64,000 nt of DNA, taken from NCBI GenBank assembly GCA_002633005.1, contig NMRA01000262.1, forward strand, positions 340,271 to 404,270, written 5' to 3'. The notes under the pieces were generated by a model that made no database searches, was not told where the DNA came from, and saw only the letters and a list, made by a program, of their open reading frames with translations. This DNA comes from Phoronis australis (lineage: Eukaryota > Phoronida > Phoronidae). Position 1 is the first letter of the stretch; each line of letters opens with the position of its first letter. The position numbers were made by a program, and so were the translations under genes. Of this stretch, positions 26,901 through 41,900 are shown one piece after another.

Positions 26901-29900
26901 TTTTGCAAATAGTTTTGTGTGCCGGAATTTTCTTGCCAATCAGAAATCTGTACAGTTCGGTAGAGTTTTAAACGGGCTTTCATAAGATATTTTTAATTTC
27001 TCGCTAGTCGTCATGATCGTCGTCGTCGTCCTTCCCATCGTCCTCTGTTCGTGTAATTTCGCCAAGTGACGCTCCTCCGAGCGCTCTCGTTTTTTATGTT
27101 TGCCTCTGTAACTCCAGAGTTCCTTGATGCTTTTCCATGAAATTGGGCAAACAAATTTCTGTTATGAAGATGACAGCAGCTTTCCTTGTTGTGATGGCCG
27201 GATTCTGCAACAACTAGTTTTCATAATTTTTTAGTCTGTTTTTTGTCGTTTGCTGTATCTTCCAAAATGCGCAGGCAGACAGGCGCTAGTCGGATATAAT
27301 GGACCCTAACTTATTCCAAATAAATCCACTAAATGTAGGTCTAAATGAATGTTTTTGGTATCCTTGCATTCCTCAGACATCTGGCTATCCATACAAATCC
27401 TTTTCACGACCCTCAATTACTCTAGTCTATAACTACGCTATTCCGAACTCGGTCCAATTTAGCCACGTGCATCGTGAAATCGTCAGCCATTTCATGGAAC
27501 TTACTATATCTAGCGCTATCTATCAGCGATTTGCTACAACGCGCTGTTCCTTTTACATCAGTCAACGTCATTGGTCGATTTCGTCAATTATTAATGTCAT
27601 TGTTATTATAATCATCGTACGACTGCTCTCGTCATCTGCACTTTCGTCGTCTCTCTCATGATCGTATCTGTCATCGTCATGTTATCGTTGTCCATGTTGA
27701 CTGATGAAAAAGGAACAGCGCATGTTGTAGCAAATTGCCAATAGATGGCGCTAGATATAGTAAGTTCCCTGAAATGGCTGCCGATTTCACGATGCGCGTG
27801 GCTAAAGTGGGCCGAGTTCGGAATAGCGTAGCTATAGACTAGAGTAATTGAGGGTCGTGAAAAGGATTTGTACGGATAGCCAGATGTCTGAGGAATGCAA
27901 CGATACCAAAATCATTCATTTAGACCTGCATTTAGTGGATTTATTTGGAATAAGTTAGGGTCTATTATATCTGACTAGTGCCGACAGTCATTATGAAAAT
28001 TGGCAATTGTGTTCCTACTGACAAGAGCATGACTGATGGGGATTTTCAAATGCATCTAACTACATTGTCATCTAGGGCTGTTTCTCCTAAACCCCTTGGA
28101 AGATGTTTTTAAAATTTTGTAGTTGCATTCCTATGAACTTGACAGCAGTCACTGTGGTTCATATGGCAGTTTGTTTCTTCAAGTTTGTCTTTTTATCTTT
28201 GGAGTTCTTTTACAGATTTTCATAAACTTTGGAAAACAATTTCGAGAAACAACAACACAATCCCATTTTTGGATGGTTTCAATGTATTGTGAGCCACCTA
28301 TTGGTCAATTTTATGATACAAATAAACACCCCCAGAAGAGCACCATTTGCGGTGCAGTCTTGGGTGCATTCCAATCCTCTGCTTTGTTCTTTGTTTCTGT
28401 TGACAAAAGATAATTATTTTAATTTTCAAAAATTTGAGATTTCCGTCCCTTATTGCCATTTATTTTTTATGTGTTACCCAATGAGAATCTGATAAATATA
28501 ATTGGCAGAATTTCCTTTTCTCATTTTTTCAAAAAGTTTGTGAATGTCCTTAATTTGCCAACATATTGTATGATAGTAGCTGCTGTGTATGGATTTTGAA
28601 AATGGTTCACAATGACTTCCATTAGTGCTTGTGGCTTATGGTTTTACAAGAAAATAATTCTTCGTTTTTCTGCCATGTGGCTAAAATTAGAAAGACTTTC
28701 TGGTAATAGTTTGAGATTTTCGAATTCGTCAAAACGGAAAATTGTTAGCTTGACTATTTTGTCTTTTATTGATGTCTTTAAAAATTTCATTAAATTATTT
28801 GAGTACAGTTTTTGGCCAGGATTTGCTCTGCACTTTTAGAATATTTACATTAAGCGTGTTTTTGAGTGTTCATAACAGTTCACCTTTTGCATGAGGTTAA
28901 TTGCAGTTGTTTAATTGGGAATACAAGTATTCATTATCAGGCCCCACTCATTACGGCGTTTTCCCTTTGCTCCCAACTTGTTCAATTCTGTAGCCCAACA
29001 ATAAGTTGGGAAGTTTACCCTTGTATAGCCAATATCTTACACGACTGATTAACTCCATTCTGGCTTTCATGATTGGAGGGCCAGCTCTCTTTTGTTCGAT
29101 AATTGCTCTAATCTTGAATAATCGTACCTAGCCTGACTGCGCTTTGCTGTTCAAAATAAAAGTTAAGTTATACCGTATTTGAACATAAACCAATAGCATC
29201 TCTGAAATCCTCGTCAAATGGTGATCATGTTTAGTTTTTGAATCGCCAAAATTGCCCAACTGCAACAGAAGTTACGATAATCTATTCTTTCTGAATGTAC
29301 CAATTCACTCTGGGTTTGACGGTGTTCACATGTGGTCTGTAATAAGCCTGGTAGATAATTAGCGTGCCTGTTATCATAACAGATAAAAGACTGTGCTTGG
29401 CAGTTAACAAAGAAGTTAGATATTATCACATGCTCAGAACCCCCTTCGTCTGGTAAAGTCACTGAACGGGAAAACGCTTTCATGTGATCGACCACCCTGT
29501 ATCTGCGCTCTTGCTGTAAATGTGTCTACAATATAATATTATTCCCCAAGGTTGTGCTTTTTCATCCTTTGACACATATCTTATTGAGAGTGTAAGGCAA
29601 AAACTGCAATACAATGCTTCCAAACACAAATGTTTCACATTTTTTCAGTATCATCGGTGTTGTTCAGATGGTGAACAAGTTGAACGGAACGTTTACAAAG
29701 AGCGATGAGGAGTCATTTGAAACATTTGCAGTATATTGTGGCCTGGCACTGCATCATGCAAAGGTAAGTTAATTTCAACACCTTCTGCCGTTAGGTGTCA
29801 GGTAAAACAACTGAACTTTTGTTGTCAAGTGGAACTACTTGGTCTAAATTGATACAAACTAGGTTGTTTTTGGGTGGCATTCTCCTTTAAGACTACTTTT

Positions 29901-32900
29901 ATGATGGCCTAAAATCAGAACTTAAAGCCTAACTTCAAGGGAATTTTGTTATTTAATATATATTGAGTTAACCAGACAGTCCTAGCACAGCCTTAGCAAA
30001 ATAAGAAAGCGTGAGTTTAATCACTAAAACGTAGGCCCGTCAAATGATTAGTGAAGTTGTCGTTTCTTGCCATATAGCGTCACCACGAGAACCCAGCACA
30101 TTAAACAGCAAAAGGCTGATAACAGTTGCATTGAATAGAGGTCTGAATAGAAAACATTGAGTATCTGTGTTATTCGCAGCTGTTTAAATTAAAATTAGGC
30201 AATTGTTTTGGTGACGTAAAAAGCATTTGCCAATAACCCAAACAGCTTATTACATTTGGCACTTAAAAGCGATGCTCTTAACATAGTCAGAACCAAGTTT
30301 ACTGGTGTTACTGTTCAAGATGGGCTTTAATGTCATTCAAAGGATGTAGCTAATTACTACTTGCAAATTTTAAGACCTTAAAAATAAGCTTATTTGAATT
30401 TTCACCTTGAAACTGTAGACAAACTTACCAACTAAGATTTTATCAGTGAGAATCTTTTCCAGTTGTCTTCTTAGTTGGCTATTACTAAACATCATGCTGG
30501 GTAAGATTCTTGCATTAGAGTTCAAGTTTCACCGAATCAGATTTGCGGATTTTTTCACTGCCTATGGTTCAATCCTGCATGTTTGAGCCATCAGGATTAG
30601 ACGCAAATTTTCAAGATTGATAAAATCTAAAACATTTTTGCAAATTCTGACTTTGTGTGTTTGGCAGAGGCTGTTCAATAGATTCAAGAAACTCTTGAGA
30701 AAAACTAAATGTAGCCGTGAAAGGCAGCGGAATGGATTGATTGGTTGCTCTAAGACTTCATATTGGGAATGGATTGATTGGTTGCACTAAGACTTCATAT
30801 TGCTTTAATTCATACCCATTTGTAGTTATATGACAAAATCAGGAGATCGGAGCAAAAGTACAAGGTAGCTTGCTTTAATTCATACCCATTTGTAGTTATA
30901 TGACAAAATCAGGAGATCAGAGCAAAAGTACAAGGTAGCTTGCTTTAATTCATACCCATTTGTAGTTATATGACAAAATCAGGAGATCAGAGCAAAAGTA
31001 CAAGGTAGCTTGCTTTAATTCATACCCATTTGTAGTTATATGACAAAATCAGGAGATCGGAGCAAAAGTACAAGGTAGCTCTAGAAGTGCTCTCTTATCA
31101 CAGTCAATGCAGTGAGCAAGAAGTGGAAAGATTAAAAGACAGGGTAATCAGTGCACCTGTTGAAGATTTCACCAGGTAAGGTCACCTGTGCATACAGAGT
31201 AATTGGAGAAAATACTGCTTCTTCCTGACAACTTGTAGTGACTGGTCATTCTAGCTTTGATGATGAATTCTGGTTGTTGTAGTGACTGGTCATTCTAGCT
31301 TTGATGATGAATTCTGGTTGTTGTAGTGACTGGTCATTCTAGCTTTGATGATGAATTCTGGTTGTTGTAGTGACTGGTCATTCTAGCTTCTTTGATGATG
31401 AATTCTGGTTGTTGTAGTGACTGGTTATTCTAGCTTCTTTGATGATGAATTCTGGTTGTTGTAGTGACTGGTTATTCTAGCTTCTTTGATGATGAATTCT
31501 GGTTGTTGTAGTGACTGGTCATTCTAGCTTCTTTGATGATGATTTCTGGTTGTGTTCAGCCCTCATCATGGGGAATTTTGAGTTATTTTGTTTGACTATT
31601 ATTGGCGTGTACTATGCAACAAAATTTGTAAAGTTTTTGTATGTTTAAGAAACAGACATGAGCTCTACCATACTTAAAATGCTGATTCACTTGTTGGCAA
31701 TTTTTGATGTCAAAAACATTTTGGTAGCACCTGGTCGCCATTTTAGTTTTTGTCAGAGTTTATCTGAGGTGCATTCCATAGATGCAAGAACCTCATAAAA
31801 AGTCAAGACCTGATGCACGACCACTTAAAATCACCCATAACTCATAAGTGAAACGCAGGTGCTCCATGAGTTTGCTGTTCCTTACCAGCATACGCTAGCA
31901 AAATGTCATCCCTTGTCCACTGATTATTGTCAAAATGGCCAGACAGATTTTTGATGGACCTTGACAGAGAGGTTTTATGACTGTGAGAAGCACCAGCCCA
32001 GTAAAGTTTGATGGCAAAATTACTGTACTTAAGTAACATGAAACGTAATGTCACTCAGACTTTTGTGCAGTGTTTGAATAAATGTGCTGGCCCACCGGTC
32101 CAATGTGTCTGACCCAGCTGCCAAGTTGCTGGCCCTGCTTTTAGCTTCCTATCTACGTTTTTGTCCATCTTTCCTGTACACTAAATGTGCATGTGCGTAT
32201 GAACCCCATTTTTTTCAGTAACTCTAGGTGAGGAGTTGTTGGTATGAACACCATGTAAGCTGTGGTTATTAAAATAAAAGTCTTTAACTGGATTTAACCA
32301 ATATATTTTTGCAAAACACATTTCTCACTGCACAGAACTCTAGGCTAAAGTTCTATCAATAAACAATTTAGTGAATGGGGGGATCACTCATATATATTGC
32401 TCACAAGGTTCAAACTCGTTAGCATTGAATTAATTGGTTATGAAATCACATCCACATATATAAAAGGGCCTATATGTGAAAGTTTGCTGGCCCAGCCACA
32501 AATCCACTGGCCTCGGATCACCGGGTATTTCGAATGCTGCTTATTTGTAAAAATGATCTTCATAAATGTATGTTTCCCATTCCAGGTACGATTTTTCACC
32601 ATGGGCAATTGACAATGATGAGAAGCCACTGTATGTGATAAAGATGTTCAAGGCGCTCTTTGATGCCAGTACTAAGTATAGGTAGGAGATAGTTGATAGT
32701 GATTGTCAAGTGTAATACAAGCTTAGTGTGACACATGTCTGCTGCAGGAATCTTTGGATTCTGCAGTGCAGTTCTTCCTGTTCAAAATAAAGCTGCATAT
32801 CGCTCTGTTTAGCTGGATAAAAACTAAAATTGAATTAGGCTTTTTAGTATAGTAAAATTAATCTTGTAATGTCACCTAGCATGATGTGATTCAGCTTGCA

Positions 32901-35900
32901 TTCCCGACACAAAGCATCAGTTGTGTCAACGACTCAAGCAATGGCTCAGAGTTTAGGGTCGGCCAACCCTCAAGTTTGAAAGTTGTGCATGTACCCATTG
33001 CCTGTGACTCGTGCTGGTAATAGAAACTATACGAATTCTATCATGCTGACGAGTGTCATGAGATTGTTTTAATAGGAGTATGTCAGGTCTAATTAGATTT
33101 TTGTTTTTGCCAGCTTAAAAGAGGGTGAAATGCCACTAAAAGTCTTTGAAGTGATATTATTGCGCTGAAGTAAAATTTGTGCATGGAATCATAAGAATAT
33201 CACCTGTTTGATTAAGAATTAGCCAATATTACTTTCCTTGTATTTATTGATTTGATAAGTATTTTTTGCAATTTAAAAAAATCTATAGTGAGTTTTTACT
33301 ATTTTGTGGCTGTCCAAATGCCAAAAGAGCTAGACACACACAGTGATATTTCCATATTTTATATGTCCATTAAGGTATGATCAAGAGACTCTGGTCAAGT
33401 TCACGCTGACAATACGCAAGAACTACCGCACCGTGCCATATCACAATTGGGCTCATGCCTTCTCAGTGGCACATGCTATGTTCACAGTCATCAGGACCAC
33501 CAAGAATGACTTCACACCTTTAGAGGTAGGAGTGAACACCAAGCTGCAGAGTTCATGTTACTTTTTAAATATAGACAAAATCTCATTTTGTGCAAGGTTT
33601 AAGATAAATGTCATGATCATTTAGGGTGTTTAAAATTTAAATAAACATCCACTTCTCAGCCTGGCGAGATGGGTGAAGATTGTGTAAACTTTTCTCAAAA
33701 TTATGACAGAAATAGACTACAAAATCAGGTGATCAATTTTGTTTAAAAGTATTGACGATTTCAATAAAAAATGATATTTAGTTGTTAAGTCTTTTAAAAC
33801 ATCAGAGTTTGGTCAATATGTCTTGCAAATATTGACCCTGTTAGATGGTTCAAGTGCCCAACTACAAGTTAGAACAGATTAAATTTTTAGTACAATTTGT
33901 CTTTTCCTTAAAATAATTCTAACTAAAATGAGACTTGTTAATGTTCATAAAAGACTGGTCTGTTTTAAAGTGGCGCTAAACTCATGCATTTTGTCAAAAA
34001 ACAACGAAATTTTGATGTGATCTCTGGAAAGCCCTGCATGTGGTGACTTCTTCAGACTTTAAGCTATAGTCAGGTCACACACGACCTGCAGTTCCTTCAT
34101 AACATTTTAGGTCACACACGACCTGCAGTTCCTTCATAACATTTCAGGTCACACACGACCTGCAGTTCCTTCATAACAATTCAGGTCACACACGACCTGC
34201 AGTTCCTTCATAACATTTCAGGTCACACACGACCTGCAGTTCCTTCATAACATTTCAGGTCACACACGACCTGCAGTTCCTTCATAACATTTCAGGTCAC
34301 ACACGACCTGCAGTTCCTTCATAACATTTCAGGTCACACACAACCTGCAGTTCCTTCATAACATTTCAGGTCACACACGACCTGCAGATCCTTCATAACA
34401 TTTCAAGTCACACACGACATGCAGTTCCTTCATAACATTTCAGGTCACACATGACCTGCAGATCCTTCATAACATTTCAGGTCACACACGACCTGCAGAT
34501 CCTTCATAACATTTGAAGTCACACACGACCTGCAGTCCCTTCATAACATTTCAGGTCACACACGACCTGCAGATCCTTCATAACATTTCAGGTCACACAC
34601 GACCTGCAGTTCCTTCATAACATTTCAGGTCACACACGACCTGCAGTTTCTTCATAACATTTCAGGTCACACACGACATGCGGTTCCTTCCTTTCATTTC
34701 AGGTCACACACGACCTGCAATTCTTTCATAACATTTCAGGTCACACACGACCTGCAGTTCCTTCATAACATTTCAGGTCACACACGACCTTCCGGTTCCT
34801 TCATAACATTTCAGGTCACACACGACCTGCAGTTCCTTCATAACATTTCAGGTCACACACGACCTGCAGTTCCTTCATAACATTTTCAGGTCACACACGA
34901 CTTGCAGTTCCTTTATAACATTTCAGGTCACGCACGACATGCGGTTCCTTTAACATTTCAGGTCACATACGACATGCGATTCCTTCATAACATTTCAGGT
35001 CACATACGACCTGCGGTTCCTTCATTACATTTCAGGTCACTCACGGCCTGCGGTTCTTTCATAACATTTCAGGTCACAGACGACCTGCGGTTCCTTCATA
35101 ACATTTCAGGTCACACACAACCTGCGGTTCCTTCATAACATTTCAAGTCTCACACGAAGTGCAGTTCCTTCATAACATTTCAGGTCACACACAACCTGCG
35201 GTTCCTTCATAACATTTCAGGTCACACACCACCTGCAGTTCCTTCCAATCCCACAAATCACACCTATTTTGACCAAGGAACGTTAACTTTACATCTATGT
35301 CATGATACTATGTGATTGAAATCAAAACTGTTTTTGACAGCTGTGTATTGTTGTTTTTAATACTTGTGATGTCTATCACTGATTCAATATGATCTTCGAT
35401 CAGTGTCACAATGAATAATGGGCCTATGCATTTGGTAAGGGCAATCTCAGCTAGTCATGTTTTTGTTATTATAGCAGTCAAGGAACTATAGTGCCCGCTG
35501 AACGCTACTCTAATTTATTGTTCCCGTTTGTCAATTTACTGGAGAAACAAAAAGTCAAGATGTGGGCATTAAATGAAATGCAGCAAAATTGGGTTATGTG
35601 AGATTTCAGTTTGAACATGGAAATTCAACCTAACCTGAAAATACGGTATTGTGGACCAAGTGCATCAATCCTACGCAAAATCAACGTCGTAATTGTTTGA
35701 GGTTTTCTGTTCTAATCTAGTACGCTTTGCCTTATACATGGATGACAGTTGTTTCATCCTGGTTTGTACTTGATGTCCCAGACATTAAAGTTATCAGATG
35801 AGTATGAACTCATAGTCTCCCTTAAAATCTGAAGTTTTGAGTTGTCTCAGACTAGCTCAAATCTAATGGCCATCATGTAAAAACATGATCACATAATATA

Positions 35901-38900
35901 AAAAATAGAAGCTTATTCTAAATTTGGAATACTAATCTCAAAAATACTTTCAAATTCAATTTTCAAGATTCCATGTCCTGAAATTCATTTTACTTTCTTT
36001 TGCCTTACGCTAGAGCCTGGTGTTGTTCGTTGCCTGTCTCTGTCATGACCTGGATCACCGTGGCAAGACCAACGCGTTCATGGTAAAGAGTGCCTCCCCT
36101 CTGGCCGCCATTTACTCTACATCGACTATGGAGCACCATCATTTCAACCAAACTGTCTCAATACTACAGCAGGATGGCCACAATGTGTTCCGATACTTGT
36201 CACCTCAAGAGTACAAGCAGGTCAGTGGATGGTTTTCTGTCTGTGATACTGCAGGGTAGCCAGGGGTGTGTTCCACAGTGCGAAACACTCAACTGGTCGC
36301 TTGCAGCCAAAATATTTGGCTTGTGTGAATTTCTCCATTTTTCTGGGCTATGCTAGTAAGGTTGTGAGCTTTCTCTCAACACACTTGCCTTTCATCTTGT
36401 CAAGCTTTCAATTAGAATCTTATTTCTAAGGAATGCACCTTGGTCTTCCTCTCTTGTGGCCATTAGAGCATTCTCATCACTATTGTACTTTTTCATGAAT
36501 AAACTTCTTTTACCACAGGTTGTATTTACATTCCCACACATTGCAATTCTTTTCTTAAAAATATATTTTTGCAATGTACGAATTTCAGTTCAAACTCTTG
36601 AACGAGCAAGAGTTAGGAAATGTGCTTTTAACTTAAAACTGTTGAAATGTATCAATACTGTGTAACAATACTGTGTAACAATACTGTGTATGTATATGTA
36701 TCAATACTGTGTATCTGTATGTATCAATACTGTGTATCTATATGTATCAGTACTGTGTATCTATAGTACATGAGGAAAAATGTGCTCTGCAGAATGCTTA
36801 ATATGACTTTTGAGAAAAACATCATTTTCAGATTTATTCAAACTGACTGTGGAAAAAATAATAATTCTTAATCCTATTTTTCAAAGGCTCCCTGCTTAGA
36901 AATTTCATCATTGTATAATTTGCTTACTGTTATTCTGTACAAGACAAGCCAACAGCAAAGAAAATAAACTTTTCTGTAATGTTATTTTTTGATGATTAAT
37001 GTGTCCAAAGGGAAATTAACTTGCTTGCCATACTGTGTTCCAAATTAAAGACTACTGTATTCAAACAAAAATAATGACCAACATTGTCTTTTTTCGTTTT
37101 TCAAATGCTCACTGTATTGCCAAAATGTTAAAAGTTTCATACTAATATATAGTTTTCAAATTATCAATAATTGTGTTTGGACACTCTCGTTGCAAATTTT
37201 ACTAAACTTTTGATAAAATGAAAGTTTAACTGTTCTGCAACATTGTTTTCTAATTTGAAGAAACTTCATATTCTCTTCTATTGTAAAAATCACGCCTGCT
37301 CCAAACTAGAAGAAACTAAATGTTTGCAACAGCAAATCAAACTGAGGGTCATATAGTTGAAGTTCCTGGACCAGTTCATATACTTTTGGTTGCAGTGTTC
37401 GCAGAGTTGGAAATGTTAAATAACTTTGTAAACTTTCCTTCTCTTCACCCCATTGTTTGTATGCCTTTAAGATAGCGAAATCATTTACAAAATTTTCAAG
37501 TAAAGTAAAGATTTTATTTTTACCTTATGCATGCTTTGACAAGAGAAAACTGGACAGTGCTCCTAAAATCATAAAAATATGTTGGTTAAATTCAGAATTG
37601 GTCAATTCAGTTTTGTTTCTTACTATGAAGAATGAGCTTGTTTGCAAAGTCTCTGGTGGCATTTTTATTGTCCATCTTTCCAGAGAGAATATTATTTCAC
37701 GACTATATAGCTATTCTCTAACACTGTATTGTACCACAATTCTCCTACACTGTGCTGTACCACTATTCTCCTACACTGTGCTGTACCACTATTCTCCTAC
37801 ACTGTGCTGTACCACTATTCTCCTACACTGTATTCTCCTACACTGTGTTGTACCACTGTTTTCCTACATTGTGCTGTACCACAATTCTCCTACACTGTGT
37901 TGTACCACTGTTTTCCTACATTGTGCTGTACCACTATTCTCCTACACTGTGCTGTACCACTATTCTCTAACACTGTGCTGTACCACTATTCTCCTACACT
38001 GTATTCTCCTACACTGTATTCTCCTACACTGTGTTGTACCACTATTCTCTAACACTGTGCTGTACCACTATTCTCTAACACTGTGCTGTACCACTATTCT
38101 CCTACACTGTATTCTCCTACACTGTGTTGTACCACTATTGTCTAACACTGTGCTGTACCACTATTCTCTAACACTGTGCTGTACCACTATTCTCCTACAC
38201 TGTATTCTACACTGTATTCTCCTACACTGTGTTGTACCACTATTCTCTAACACTGTGCTGTACCACTATTCTCTAACACTGTGCTGTACCACTATTCTCC
38301 TACACTGTATTCTCCTACACTGTATTCTCCTACACTGTGTTGTACCACTATTCTCTTACGCTGTCTTGTACCATGACTATTCTAGTAATAATAAACAATC
38401 TATTCACACCAACCCCTGGTCTCCTTTTCATCTCATGCGATGCATGATTTTTATCTGGTCCAGGTGTCATGAATGAAATAGTAAGTGTAAGCATTATAAT
38501 TACAGAGAGTGTACACTACCATAATTCAACTCCCCATTTCTACAGGAGTTTTCATTGGTAGTCCATGGATATTCCTTATTGAAATTTAAAATATGTTTAC
38601 TCTGAAAAATGAGAATGCTTTTGTTTATTTTCAGGCACTTGGAAAAATCAAAGAGTGTATCTTAGCAACAGACCTGGCCTTATTCTTTGGGAACAGAGCA
38701 AAACTTAAGGAACTTGTTGATCAAAAGAAATTTGACCCTACAATACTGAATCACAGGTAAAAAAACAGCTGCAATTTAAAGTGTTAAGACATGCAATTAA
38801 CCCACTTACTATCGCACTCATCTGATTTAAAGCCCAAGATGTATAAATTGAAAATGTCAAATGTCAGGATGTAGAGAAATTTCCCTGTTGAAATGAAGTA

Positions 38901-41900
38901 CTCATACAAACTGAAAGCAACTTGCTTATTTTCACACAAAATGACTGAAAACAAGATTTAGTGTTACTGCCAATTTCATAGCTGATCCCAAGTTATGCCA
39001 ATGTCCACCAAACTTTGATGAGATATAGTTTGATCAATTTTTTTGAATGGAAACAAGAGACTTATCAGAATATTTGGTCTGTAGAATTTGGGACATTGGA
39101 CATTCAGTACATAATTGTATACAAGTTGCTGACTAAGTTGTCTTTGGGAGGACATTATGTTCAAGTTGCTGACTTAGTTCTAGTTTTGAATCTGTTCTTT
39201 TATCATTTTTGCGTGTAGAAGGTTAGTGGAGGCCATATTGATGACTGGATGTGACCTGTGTGCAAGTACCAAACCCTGGGACATCCAATGCAATACTGTT
39301 AGCGTTATATTTGAGGAATTTTACCTCCAGGTAGAGATCAATTGCCATAGATTACTGTCAATGCATGAGTCACTGTAGTGAAGAGTAGAGTTGTAGAAAC
39401 AGTTTTCTACTGCATTGGAGGTGGTTAGTCTCACCTCCATGTACAATAATACCTGCTATAGGTTGGCAAGGCAATGTATGGGTGTTGTGAGTGGTGTGAG
39501 CTGTAGTCTATTTCTCTGAAGCCTGTAGTGATTTCTATTCTGAATATTAGAAGAAAACATGGGTTTATAGACTCTTTAAATTGCTTTTTTGAATGATTGG
39601 TCTATTACATCACTTCATTGTCAAAATAATTACATAATGAGACAGTGAGAGACATTCACTCAAGCAACTAAGGATGACAAAGAAGGACAATCAGGACAAG
39701 AAAAATTGTAATGTATTTTATAGTATTATGATGGTTGTTCTTTTTATTGATATAGTTATTATAATGTTGAATTTAGATGGTTTACAATCATGGCACACAA
39801 CTAAGAGTTAAGAGCAACATTGTACGAAACAAGACAAGGCATGCAATAGTGTCAGTGCAAATAATAAATATATTAATAGATAATAAAACTATAAAGGATA
39901 TTTTCATCGTGTTTGGTAGGTTTATTCCAAAATACACGAATACACAAAACAGTAATAATAAGTAAATAATTAAAGTAACAAATAAGATAAGGACACACTA
40001 CAGACACATGGTAATAGGAGCCTATCAAAGAACTTCCCTTCATTGCTCTGTGATGCTTTGTAGTGTCAAAAAGGTGTGCTCCATTGCACGTTTCAAATGT
40101 CTGACACATACCATCATTATTTTTCTTTTGCCATAGTCGATAAAAAACGAATGAAATTTTTGTCATCACCGACGATTATTATCACTGAGAAGTAGTTACT
40201 TGTGCACACTTTAAAACCAGTAATTTCTTTTTGTCTTCATTGTTTTATACTTTACAGTGACCTCAACACCATTACTCTGAAACTTGTTTCTTGTTTGTAA
40301 ATGTTATCTTAGAACTCCATTTCTGTGTATTTCTATTAATGACTCATATTTTACTACCAATTATCAGATCAGAAAAGCATCGGCTATGAATGATTGCATT
40401 TTGTTGCAAGGTTAGATAATTGTTTGGAATTCAAAACCAACAAAGAACTGGGAAAATGACATTGCTTTCATGCTTCACAATATTTAAATTTAATTTTTTT
40501 TTCAAAATTATTCACCAGGTTCATACGTACACTCGCTATTTTGTTTCATGATTTTCCTTTCTCACTCTCAGTTGCTGCCTGTTTTCACAACCTATTTGGC
40601 TCACACTTTTCCACTCTACTTTAACTGGTAGAAGCCTTTCCCCGCTCTCCACCTGGCAATCTTGCTCAGAGTGAAAAGCTACACTTGGAGCAGATCTGCT
40701 CCTATTTTTTCAGTGTATGTCAGGGTCTTATACCATTATTGCTAGTGCATGCTTTGATCAGTTCTTTACATCCTGGGTCCAGATCTGTTCATAATTGCTA
40801 GTGCATCATGGGCTTAGATGAACTCATTTACAGTACAAGCTAAAAGAAAGCAGACACCATTTCCACATCATGGCTATCAATTCCGCCTGCATTTTTTTCC
40901 CGCTGAACTCGAACTGGAAATAACACACCACGATGCATAATAACAGCTGTAATCTGTCATCATAACTCTAATGACATCATACCGGTCCATTACTTTGAAC
41001 AACCAAGTACTTATGAGGCAACAACTCAACTACCAAAGTACATAATGGCACACTGCCCAATTACAAGATTTTTGCCCAGTGACAATCATAAAAGTTTAAC
41101 TATACCTTTCAATCACGCAGAGTTTGGGTATTTTCTGTTAGCTGTTAGCGGACTGAGACCAATGCCTACGTACAGCTGAATTATGAAAAAAAAAATTTTA
41201 CCGTAATCAGTTTGCAAAATACTTGCATGGGATAAATATTTCTGCACGATTAGAGCAAAATTGTTCTCATGAACATTCTGATTCTGTCGCGTATTTTGTA
41301 AGCAAGACCATGTACCTTAAATGATGAATTTGCGAAGCCTCAAAGTACTGCACAGGGCATCGGAATATGTTAAATTGTGCCCTTTAGAAAAAGATAACAA
41401 TGTTACTAGGTGTTGTAATACCATAACAAATAACAAAAAACAAAACATCAAATACAATCCTTTCTTCATGTGCTCAAAATTATCTTCATGAGACCAGGGA
41501 CGGAAAGACATCAAATAATTAATAAAGCAACCGAAAGAATGAACTGTAGACCAATGAAAGCGGAAGGCGGAGATTTTTGTGGAAATTGTACATAAGAGTG
41601 TGGGCCTAAATCAGCGCTCTGGTGTTGTGTCAATATCATGAACAACATGAAATCAGTAGCACAGTACATGTACATGAATCAGTTTTAATTCGATGTAACT
41701 TGAGACAGAAACGCGGACTTTTGCATGTATAAAGTAGCAATGAGTGACCTAATTACAGTGTAACTGTCGCTTGCATTGGGATTCATCTTTTAAAGTTAAC
41801 TTGAGGTTTGTTCACGATTGATTAGATCAGAAATATAGGAACAACTAGCTATTCCACTTGAATTAAACATGACATGTCTACTCATACATGACATGTCTAC

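Larger units (their letters stand above)
23466..29648. other. PDE10A: Longest intron: LTR-like fragment, satellites and foldback element
   Basis: At 6.2 kb it holds an LTR-like fragment (23617-23850), a second satellite (about 23870-25450), a stretch with TGGCG-rich degenerate repeats (25480-27280) and a foldback element (27282-27982). From 28000 to 29648 nothing convincing was seen. Confidence 0.7.

Noticed and set aside
27299-27661. 120-codon open frame
   Set aside because: It lies in the left arm and loop of the foldback element and has no recognisable protein features.
37457-38476. 339-codon open frame
   Set aside because: Most of it is translation of the 26-bp minisatellite, and it lies in an intron of a well-supported gene.
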